A stretch of 64,000 nucleotides of DNA from Gammaproteobacteria bacterium. Lineage in GTDB: Bacteria; Pseudomonadota; Gammaproteobacteria; Enterobacterales; Permianibacteraceae. The stretch is from assembly GCA_016182845.1 (NCBI GenBank), contig JACPFT010000013.1, positions 186,001-250,000 on the forward strand, read 5' to 3'. Below, one piece after another: positions 45,033 to 52,437 of this stretch (its first letter is position 1; each line of letters starts with the position of its first letter). The position numbers and the translations under genes are program-made. Under the pieces are notes generated by a model, which was not told the DNA's origin, ran no database searches, and saw only the letters and a list, made by a program, of their open reading frames with translations.

Positions 45033-46343
45033 ATGAACCATGTCGAAACCTACCCGCGCATCAATGCGATCCTGGAACAAATCAACGTAGGCATCGTCGT
45101 CATCGACAGGGAATATATCGTTCGCTATTGGAATCCCTTCATGGCCATTCATAGCGGGATTCCCTCCGAGGATGCCGAGGGTCGCACCCTGTTCTCCATC
45201 TACCCGGAACTGAACGTGGACTGGTTTCAGCCCAAGCTGGAATTCGTCCGGGCCCTCAAGAATCTGGCCTTCATCTCCTGGGAACACCGCCCCTACTTGT
45301 TCCCCTTCGAGAACGTCCGGCCGTTTTCCGGCGGCCCCCGCTTCATGTACCAGAATGCCACCATCTTCCCGATCATGACCGGAGGCGGGGAGGTCGAGAG
45401 CCTGTGCATCGCCGTCTACGACGCCACCGAAGCCGCCATCAGCCACCTCAAGCTCAAGGAAACCATGGAGACCCTGGAACTCAAGGGCCGGGAGCAGGAG
45501 GAACTCATCAACAGGTTGGAGCAGGCCCAGAATCAGTTGCTGCAATCGGAAAAAATGGCCTCCATCGGTCAACTGGCCGCCGGCGTCGCCCACGAGATCA
45601 ACAATCCCATCGGCTTCGTCTATTCCAATATCAACACGCTCAATGGCTATATCCACGATCTCTTGATCGCCATCGCCGCCCTGGATCGCCTGGAGACCGG
45701 CCTGCCGGACGACCACCCAGAACGCGTCCATATCACCGATCTGAAACGAAGCCTGGACATCGAATACCTGCGCGAGGACGTCATCAACCTGATCAAGGAA
45801 TGCCAGGACGGCATCGAACGGGTCAAGCAGATCGTGCAATCCCTGAAGGATTTCTCCCACGTGGACGAAATGAATTTCGCCATGGCCGATCTGCACAAGG
45901 GCATCAACTCCACGCTCAATGTCTGCAACAACGAAATCAAGTACAAGGCCAGCGTGCGCAAGGAATTCGGCGAGATCCCGGACGTGGAGTGCATGGCCTC
46001 CCAGATCAACCAGGTGGTCATGAATCTCGTGGTCAATGCCGCCCACGCCATCCACGACAAGGGCGAGATCACCATCCGTACCGGCCAGGAACACGAGGGC
46101 GTGTTCTTCGAAGTAGAAGACAATGGCAGCGGCATCAAGGAAGAGCATCTGACCCGCATCTTCGATCCCTTCTTCACCACCAAGCCGGTGGGCAAGGGCA
46201 CGGGCCTTGGCCTTTCCCTGTCCTATAGCATCGTGCAGAAACACCATGGGCATTTGTCGGTGCGCAGCCAACCGGGCGTGGGGACCTGTTTCCATGTCTG
46301 GTTGCCCATACGCCAGCCGGAATCCGAGAGCGAGACGTCCTGA
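45033..46343 (+). CDS. PAS sensor histidine kinase (HEINNP type) 1
   Basis: The 436 aa cytoplasmic protein has a PAS domain over residues 5-130 (INVGIVVIDREYIVRYWNPF), a coiled coil, and a HisKA domain with phosphoacceptor H187 in AAGVAHEINNPIGF. Typical of this kinase class, an insertion (LREDVINLIKECQDG) precedes RVKQIVQSLKDFSH. The ATPase has NAAHAI, DNGSGI and GTGLGLS. No membrane helix was seen. GTG 45027 overlaps the CheC stop and is an alternative start. Likely partners are the receivers downstream. Confidence 0.92.
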   Translation: MNHVETYPRINAILEQINVGIVVIDREYIVRYWNPFMAIHSGIPSEDAEGRTLFSIYPELNVDWFQPKLEFVRALKNLAFISWEHRPYLFPFENVRPFSGGPRFMYQNATIFPIMTGGGEVESLCIAVYDATEAAISHLKLKETMETLELKGREQEELINRLEQAQNQLLQSEKMASIGQLAAGVAHEINNPIGFVYSNINTLNGYIHDLLIAIAALDRLETGLPDDHPERVHITDLKRSLDIEYLREDVINLIKECQDGIERVKQIVQSLKDFSHVDEMNFAMADLHKGINSTLNVCNNEIKYKASVRKEFGEIPDVECMASQINQVVMNLVVNAAHAIHDKGEITIRTGQEHEGVFFEVEDNGSGIKEEHLTRIFDPFFTTKPVGKGTGLGLSLSYSIVQKHHGHLSVRSQPGVGTCFHVWLPIRQPESESETS

Positions 46344-46391
46344 ACCCGAGACGACGCCCGTCCCCCGTGAACGCGAACGACCAGGATTATC

Positions 46392-47735
46392 ATGAATACC
46401 AGCGAAAATACCGCCAGCATGGATTCTGCCGCAAACCCCGCGGAAACCCGGCAGTACACCATCCTGTTCGTGGATGACGAACCCAATATTCTCTCCTCCC
46501 TGCGCCGTCTGTTCCGCGGCAATCAATACCGCGTGCTCATCGCCGGCGGCGGAAAGGAGGGGCTGGCCGTCCTCAAGGAAGAGCGCGTCGACCTAGTGGT
46601 CTCGGACGCGCGCATGCCGGAAATGGACGGCGCCACCTTCCTCAAGGAGGTGCTGAAATCCTGGCCGGACGTGATGCGCATCATGCTGACCGGCTACTCC
46701 GATCTGACCACGACGATTTCGGCCATCAACGAGGCGAAGATCTACCGTTACATCAGCAAGCCCTGGGAGGAGAACGAGCTGCGTCTGGCGGTCGACGGCG
46801 CCCTGCACCAGCGCTACCTGGAGCAGGAGCGCGAGCGCCTGGAGCGCCTGACCCTCAAGCAGAACGGCGAGCTGGCCAGCCTCAACGCCAACCTGGAGCG
46901 CATGGTCAAGGCGCGCACCGCCGAGTTGCAACAAACCGCCGACATGCTGGACGCGGCCTATACCGAGTTGAAACAGGGCTATGAAACCACGGTGCGCGTG
47001 TTCGCCAGCCTGATCCACCTGCGCAAGGGCCTGTCCGCCAAGAGCAATCTTCGCGTCCAGCAGGCCTGCCGAAATCTCGGGAAATTATTGAATTTTTCCC
47101 CGGTGGATCTGCGCGACGTGGAGATGGCCGCCTCGCTCTACAATGTCGGAAAGCTGGCCTGGTCCGACGAATTGATCGCAAAACCCCTGGAGATCCTCAG
47201 CAAGCTGGAGCTGGAGGAAGTCCAGCGTTATCCGGTCATGTCGGAGACGACGCTGATGGCCCTGGAGCCGCTCAAGGATTGCGCGCGCCTGATCCGTCAT
47301 CACCAGGAACAGTACGACGGCAAGGGCTATCCCGACGGATTGGCGGGCAAGGCGATTCCCGCCGGCTCGCGTCTGCTCAAGCTGTGCATCGATTTCGAGG
47401 GCCTGTCCACGGGGCAGATCTTCGCGCGGCCGATGTCGCCGCCTGTGGTGCGCGACTACCTGGAAAAACAGGCCGGCATTATCTACGACCCGGACATGGT
47501 GCAGCGCCTGCTCAGCGTGTTCCGGCAACAGACGCCGGAGGAAGGCCCCTCCCGCGCCATCACCTCCGGCCAGCTCCTGCCCGGCATGGTCCTGGCCCGG
47601 GATCTCTATACCCCGTCCGGCATCCTGCTGCTCAACCAGGGCAAGGTGCTGACCCCCGGCTTTATCGAGCGCATCCAGGGCTTCGAGGTCGCCGACCGGG
47701 CCCATTACACCATACACGTGAAACCGACCAGCTGA
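46392..47735 (+). CDS. Receiver fused to a degenerate HD-GYP domain
   Basis: The 447 aa protein has a receiver with D72 (VVSDARMPEMDG) and the KPW lysine, a coiled coil and a C-terminal HD-GYP-like domain. The GYP part is well kept (HHQEQYDGKGYPDGL, G312-P314), but where active enzymes have HD in HDIGK this protein reads AASLYNVGK, with Y250 and N251. Metal binding and phosphodiesterase activity are therefore unlikely; it may bind c-di-GMP or a protein partner. It is 48 bp after the kinase gene. Confidence 0.88.
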   Translation: MNTSENTASMDSAANPAETRQYTILFVDDEPNILSSLRRLFRGNQYRVLIAGGGKEGLAVLKEERVDLVVSDARMPEMDGATFLKEVLKSWPDVMRIMLTGYSDLTTTISAINEAKIYRYISKPWEENELRLAVDGALHQRYLEQERERLERLTLKQNGELASLNANLERMVKARTAELQQTADMLDAAYTELKQGYETTVRVFASLIHLRKGLSAKSNLRVQQACRNLGKLLNFSPVDLRDVEMAASLYNVGKLAWSDELIAKPLEILSKLELEEVQRYPVMSETTLMALEPLKDCARLIRHHQEQYDGKGYPDGLAGKAIPAGSRLLKLCIDFEGLSTGQIFARPMSPPVVRDYLEKQAGIIYDPDMVQRLLSVFRQQTPEEGPSRAITSGQLLPGMVLARDLYTPSGILLLNQGKVLTPGFIERIQGFEVADRAHYTIHVKPTS

Positions 47736-47774
47736 GCCCGATCCAGGCCCTGGCCAAAAACCCGCGAGGACATC

Positions 47775-48287
47775 ATGCTGCGAATTCTGCTCCTGGACGA
47801 TGAAGAGAATATCGTCAAATCCCTGCAACGCATGCTGCGCTCCAGCCGCTGGGAGATCGACATTTTCACCGACCCGCGCGAGGCGCTGCACGCCGTGGAA
47901 TCGAACCGCTACGCCATCATCGTCTCGGATTTCCGCATGCCGGGCATCAATGGCGTGGAATTCCTGGAATATTGCAAGCTGCGCCAACCCGAGGCCCTGC
48001 GCCTCGTTCTCTCCGCGCAATGCGACCGGGACGCGGTGGTCGACGCCATCAACAAGGCGGAGATCTACCGCTTCCTCAACAAACCCTGGGATCCCTATGA
48101 ATTGCAGCAGACCCTGCAGCGCGCCGCCGATCATTACGAACTCCAGCAGGAATACCACCGAGTCATGGAGCTGGCGGAAAAGCAGCGCGATAAATTGAAG
48201 CGCCTGGAACGGGAACACCCGGACCTGGTGCGCGTGGACTGGGACGAGGACGGCGCCATCGTGCTCGACACGGGCCGGGACGACTGA
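47775..48287 (+). CDS. Stand-alone response regulator receiver
   Basis: The 170 aa protein is a receiver with acidic pair DDEEN, D52 (VSDFRMPGING), LSAQCDRDAVVDAINKAEIYRFLNKPW, then a helical tail of about 50 residues with no output domain. Its receiver is of the same subfamily as those in the proteins at 46392, 50203 and 52434. It sits just upstream of the MglA-like GTPase and may report to it or to the motor ATPase. Confidence 0.9.
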   Translation: MLRILLLDDEENIVKSLQRMLRSSRWEIDIFTDPREALHAVESNRYAIIVSDFRMPGINGVEFLEYCKLRQPEALRLVLSAQCDRDAVVDAINKAEIYRFLNKPWDPYELQQTLQRAADHYELQQEYHRVMELAEKQRDKLKRLEREHPDLVRVDWDEDGAIVLDTGRDD

Positions 48288-48318
48288 GAACGGTTTGCGA
48301 GCGAGCGCGAAGAACGAC

Positions 48319-48981
48319 ATGTCGCTGGACGGCGAAAAACTCAGCCTGAAGCTGGTCTATTACGGCCCGGCCATGTCGGGCAAGACCACGAACCTCATGC
48401 GCCTGCACGATCTGCTGGCGCCGGAGTTGCGCGGCGAGATGATGGTCCTGGAAACCCAGGCGGATCGCACCCTGTTCTTCGATCTGCTGCCCCTGGGATT
48501 TCGCGCGCCCTCGGGTCTTGCCATCAAGTGCAAGCTCTACACGGTGCCCGGCCAGGTGCAGCACGACAGCACGCGCAAGGCGGTCCTGTCCCGTTGCGAC
48601 GGCATCGTCTTCGTCGCCGATTCCCAGCGCGGACAGAGCGCCAACAACGGCCAATCCTTCGAGAACCTGCTGGACAACCTGAATCGGCTGGGCATGGCGC
48701 CGGAGACCATGCCCCTGGTGATCCAGTTCAACAAACGGGATCTGCCGGATATCGACGAAGAGGAGGTCCTGGCCCAGCGCTGGGGCGGCACGCCCTGGGC
48801 GCCGCTCTGCTTCGCCTCGGCCTTGGCCGGCGAGGGGGTGGTGGAAAGCTTCCGCACGCTGCTGCGCCGCGCCTGGCCGCGTCTGGATGCCGAGCATGAA
48901 CTCGCGGCGCGCCACGGGCTCAGCGCCGAGAGCCTGGTTGCCGGCCTGTGCGGACCCCATGCCCTGGAGACCGTGCCATGA
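48319..48981 (+). CDS. MglA-like Ras-family small GTPase
   Basis: The 220 aa protein aligns with Myxococcus MglA: LKLVYYGPAMSGKTTNL with the P-loop at G16-T24, the TQADRTLFFDLLPL segment, LYTVPGQVQHDSTRK (G3 region), GIVFVADSQ and the base-specificity motif NKRD at 138-141. MglA toggles at a cell pole and sets polarity for type IV pili and gliding. No MglB GTPase-activating protein is present in the window. ATG 48319 is chosen; TTG 48295 is unlikely. It overlaps the next kinase by 4 bp. Confidence 0.9.
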   Translation: MSLDGEKLSLKLVYYGPAMSGKTTNLMRLHDLLAPELRGEMMVLETQADRTLFFDLLPLGFRAPSGLAIKCKLYTVPGQVQHDSTRKAVLSRCDGIVFVADSQRGQSANNGQSFENLLDNLNRLGMAPETMPLVIQFNKRDLPDIDEEEVLAQRWGGTPWAPLCFASALAGEGVVESFRTLLRRAWPRLDAEHELAARHGLSAESLVAGLCGPHALETVP

Positions 48982-50186
48982 GTTCGCCCACCGGTCTGCC
49001 GGATTTCGACGCCGAACTGGGCTTTTCCGATCTGCTCAAGCCCGAGCGCGCCGAGCGCCTGCGCGCCGCCCTGTCCCAGGCCTGCGGCGCGGAGCTGCGC
49101 TGGCGCATGCCGGGCGAGACCCCCACGGGGCTGCCGGAGGCGCCGCTACGCTTCGAGCTGGAGACCCTGGCCTTCCTGTCCGGCGATCTGGCGGCGCCGC
49201 ACCTGGCCGCCGCGGCGGCCCTGGTGGAGGCCCAGTTCTTCGCCGAGGCCCGCTACCTGCGCGCCTCGGCCATGCACCACGAGGTGGTCCAGCGGGATTA
49301 CGAGGTGTTGCAGGCCGAGCACGAGGCCCTCAAGGCCTCGGAGACGCGCTACCGGGAGCTGGCGGGCGAGCTGGAACAGCGGGTGGCGGCCCAAGTGGAG
49401 CTTATCGAGCTGACCCAGCGCCGCCTCTACGAGACCGAGAAGCTATCGGCCGTGGGTCAGCTGGCCGCCGGCATCGCCCACGAGATCAACAATCCCATCG
49501 GCTTCATCGCGAGCAATCTGCGCGCCGCCCAGGACTATCTGCAGGACATCGCCGCCTACGCCGACGAACTCCTGCCGGCCTACCCCCCGGCGCTCGCGGC
49601 CTGGCGGGAGCGGGACCTGGCCGCCAAGCTGGAGGACTTCTTCGCCCTGGTTCGGGAGGCCGCCGACGGCGCCAAGCGCGTGGCGCGCATCGTCAGCGAT
49701 CTGAAGGACTTCTCCCACCTGGACCGCAGCCAGGCCGCCGAGCTGGACGTCAACGAGACGATCCTGAGCATGCTCAATGTCGCCCAGCACGAGCTGGGCG
49801 GGCGCACCGAGCTGGCCCTGGCCGAAAACCTGCCCCCGGTGGCCGGCGACGGCGGGCGCCTGGCCCAAGCCTTCTATGCCATCGCCCAGAACGCCGCCCA
49901 GGCCATGCCCGAAACCGGACTGCTGCGCATCGAGAGCGGACTGGAACAGGGCATGCTCATGGTGCGCTTCCGGGATACGGGCGCCGGCATCGCCCCGGAG
50001 CATCTCCCGCGCGTCTTCGAGCCCTTCTTCACCACCAAGCCGGTGGGCTCGGGCACGGGCCTGGGACTCACCGTGGCGCGCGACAGCGTGCGCGCCCTGG
50101 GAGGCGACATCGCCATCGAGAGCCGGCTGGGCGAGGGCACGGTGGTGAGGGTGCGCCTGCCGCCGACGCGGGGGACCAGGCCATGA
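48978..50186 (+). CDS. Sensor histidine kinase (HEINNP type) 2
   Basis: The 402 aa soluble protein has an N-terminal 110 residues with no domain I recognise (FDAELGFSDLLKPERAERLR), a coiled coil, and HisKA with H168 in AAGIAHEINNPIGF. RVARIVSDLKDFSH and an ATPase domain ending GTGLGLTVARD follow. It is coupled by ATGA overlap to the MglA-like GTPase, so the unknown N-terminal part could sense or regulate the GTPase. That link is inference from gene organisation. Confidence 0.9.
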   Translation: MSSPTGLPDFDAELGFSDLLKPERAERLRAALSQACGAELRWRMPGETPTGLPEAPLRFELETLAFLSGDLAAPHLAAAAALVEAQFFAEARYLRASAMHHEVVQRDYEVLQAEHEALKASETRYRELAGELEQRVAAQVELIELTQRRLYETEKLSAVGQLAAGIAHEINNPIGFIASNLRAAQDYLQDIAAYADELLPAYPPALAAWRERDLAAKLEDFFALVREAADGAKRVARIVSDLKDFSHLDRSQAAELDVNETILSMLNVAQHELGGRTELALAENLPPVAGDGGRLAQAFYAIAQNAAQAMPETGLLRIESGLEQGMLMVRFRDTGAGIAPEHLPRVFEPFFTTKPVGSGTGLGLTVARDSVRALGGDIAIESRLGEGTVVRVRLPPTRGTRP

Positions 50187-50202
50187 ACTCTCGGACCTCG
50201 CT

Positions 50203-52437
50203 ATGAACTATGCAGCCCTGTTCGGCGGCGCCCCCGAGACCGCGCCGCCCACGCCGCCGGCCCCGGTCGCCGCCTACCGCTTGATGTTCGTGGACGACGA
50301 GCCGGGCGTGCTCTCCGCCCTGCGCCGGGTTTTCCGCCAGGAAAACTATGCCCTGAGCCTGGCCGGCAACGCCGCCGAAGCCTTGAGCCTGATGGAGCGG
50401 GAGCCGCCCTTCCACCTGGTGATCTCCGATTTCAAGATGCCGGGCATGCACGGCGCGGATTTCCTGCGCGAGGTGCGTAAGCGCTCGCCGGCGACCATGC
50501 GCATCATGCTCACCGGCCAGGCCGACACCGAGGCGGTCATGGGCGCCATCAAGGAGGGCGCGGTCTACCGCTTCATCCTCAAGCCCTGGAACGACGACGA
50601 TCTGCGCGTCACGGTGGCCCTGGCCCTGGAGCAGTACGAGCTGCTGGACAAGAACCGCCGGCTGGAAGCCACCAGCGAGCGCCAGAGCCGGGATCTGGCC
50701 ACCATGGCCAAGATGTCGGTGAGCAACCGCAGCCAGCTGGCCATCCTGCTGCACAAGAAGGGCCTGGTGAATGCCCAGCAGCTGCAGCAGTTGCACAAGG
50801 ACATGCAGGGCAAGAAGCAGCCCATGATCGCGCTGCTCCTGGACAAGGGCTGGCTCAGCGAGGGCAAGATCGTCGAGCTCTTGCGCAAGGAGCTGCTCTT
50901 CGAGGAGGTGGATCTGGCGGAGACCGCCCTGGATCCGGCGGTTGTCGCCCTGGTGCCGCGCGTGCTCTGCCTGCGCCAGCTGATCCTGCCCCTGCGCGTG
51001 GCGGGCAAGCGCCTGAAGCTGGCCATGGCCGATCCCATGGACATGGGCCTCATCGAGGAGCTGGGTTTCTCCACCGGCCTGCAGATCCACCCGGTCCTGG
51101 CCCGCCACTCGACCCTCAAGGACAAGCTCAAGGAGTTTTTCGGCGAGGGCTCCTCGGATATCCACGACCTGGCCACCATCGCCGATCTCTCCGATCCCTT
51201 CGAGAGCATCGAGCTGGTCATCGAGGAAGACGAGGCCGTCGATATCGAGGACCTGCTGGCCAGTACCGACGAGCCGCCGGCCATACGCCTGGTCAATGCC
51301 GTGATCATGGAGGCACTGCGCCTGCGCGCCTCGGACATCCACCTGCAGCCGCGCGCCAAGTGCACGGTCGTCCGCTACCGCATCGACGGCGTGCTCACCG
51401 ACAAGCTGCAGATCCCCTCGAACCTGCACCAGTCCGTGATCTCGCGCATCAAGGTCATGTCCGAGCTGGACATCACCGAGCGGCGCAAGCCCCAGGACGG
51501 GCGCATCACGGTCAAGACCCCGCTGCGCATCGTCGATCTGCGCATCTCCACCCTGCCCACCCTGAACGGCGAGAAGGTGGTGATGCGCGTCCTGGACCGG
51601 GGCGGCGCCGTGTCCCATATCGAGCAGCTGGGCCTGTCCGAGGCCAATGCCGCCAAGCTGGCCCATGTCGTCACCAAGCCCCAGGGCATGATCCTGGCGA
51701 CCGGACCCACCGGCTCGGGCAAGACCACGACGCTCTACGCCATGCTCCAGCACAATGCCTCGCCCCAGAAGAACTACGTGACCATCGAGGATCCGGTGGA
51801 GTTCTACATGGACATGGCCGGGCAGGTGCCGGTGAAGGAGCGGGTCGGCCTGTCCTTCGCGACGGTCCTGCGCGCCATCCTGCGCCAGGATCCGGACGTC
51901 ATCCTCCTGGGCGAGATCCGCGACACCGAGACCGCCGAGGTGGCCTTCCACGCGGCGATGACCGGGCATGTGGTGTACTCGACCCTGCACACCAACTCCG
52001 CCGTCGCCACCGTGGCGCGCCTCCTGGATCTGGGTCTCAAGCCCTTCATCATCGCCGCGGCCCTGGAGGCGGTGATCGCCCAGCGCCTATTGCGCAGGCT
52101 CTGTCCCCATTGCCGCCACGAGGCCCCGCCGCCCAAGACCGTCCTGGAGCAGCTGGGCGCCGGCTACGAGGCCACGGATTTCCCGTTTTTCGAGGCCCCC
52201 GGCTGCGGCCAGTGCACCAAGGGCTATTCGGGCCGGGTCGGCATCTACGAGATCCTGAGCCTGGACGAGACCCTGCGCGAGGCCATCACCCAGGGCGAAC
52301 CCGCCCACAAGCTGCTCGGCCTGGCCACGGCCCGGGGCATGAGCACCCTATTGGAAGATGCCCACGACAAACTGGCCCAAGGCCTAACCACCGCCGAGGA
52401 GATCCTGCGCGTGTTCGGCGCGCAACGCCTGATATGA
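50203..52437 (+). CDS. Response-regulator receiver fused to a GspE/PilB-type ATPase
   Basis: The 744 aa protein has an N-terminal receiver with D76 (VISDFKMPGMHG) and KPW, and a T2SSE_N/MshEN-like helical region around 180-250 (LLHKKGLVNAQQLQQL). A complete secretion ATPase follows: GARxxDIHLQP-type start (ASDIHLQP), Walker A GPTGSGKTT at 501-509, Asp box, Walker B VILLGEIRD, His box STLHTN and a CxxC-CxxC metal motif (CPHC, CGQC). PilB/GspE enzymes power pilus extension or type II secretion. A receiver on the N-terminus is not part of the usual family layout. The RLG contacts for c-di-GMP in MshEN are not conserved. Confidence 0.92.
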   Translation: MNYAALFGGAPETAPPTPPAPVAAYRLMFVDDEPGVLSALRRVFRQENYALSLAGNAAEALSLMEREPPFHLVISDFKMPGMHGADFLREVRKRSPATMRIMLTGQADTEAVMGAIKEGAVYRFILKPWNDDDLRVTVALALEQYELLDKNRRLEATSERQSRDLATMAKMSVSNRSQLAILLHKKGLVNAQQLQQLHKDMQGKKQPMIALLLDKGWLSEGKIVELLRKELLFEEVDLAETALDPAVVALVPRVLCLRQLILPLRVAGKRLKLAMADPMDMGLIEELGFSTGLQIHPVLARHSTLKDKLKEFFGEGSSDIHDLATIADLSDPFESIELVIEEDEAVDIEDLLASTDEPPAIRLVNAVIMEALRLRASDIHLQPRAKCTVVRYRIDGVLTDKLQIPSNLHQSVISRIKVMSELDITERRKPQDGRITVKTPLRIVDLRISTLPTLNGEKVVMRVLDRGGAVSHIEQLGLSEANAAKLAHVVTKPQGMILATGPTGSGKTTTLYAMLQHNASPQKNYVTIEDPVEFYMDMAGQVPVKERVGLSFATVLRAILRQDPDVILLGEIRDTETAEVAFHAAMTGHVVYSTLHTNSAVATVARLLDLGLKPFIIAAALEAVIAQRLLRRLCPHCRHEAPPPKTVLEQLGAGYEATDFPFFEAPGCGQCTKGYSGRVGIYEILSLDETLREAITQGEPAHKLLGLATARGMSTLLEDAHDKLAQGLTTAEEILRVFGAQRLI

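Noticed and set aside
50068-51990. A 640-codon minus-strand frame opposite the REC-GspE gene
   Set aside because: Antisense to an intact ATPase; no conserved motifs.
51360-52433. A long 5' extension of the PAS-GGDEF-EAL-REC gene
   Set aside because: The extension overlaps the ATPase gene in another frame and is Arg/Pro/Gly-rich; the conserved protein begins at ATG 52434.
50900-52437. The REC-GspE protein as an ordinary PilB or GspE of a pilus or secretion operon
   Set aside because: No pilin, PilC, PilD or Gsp genes lie nearby and the N-terminal receiver is not part of those enzymes.
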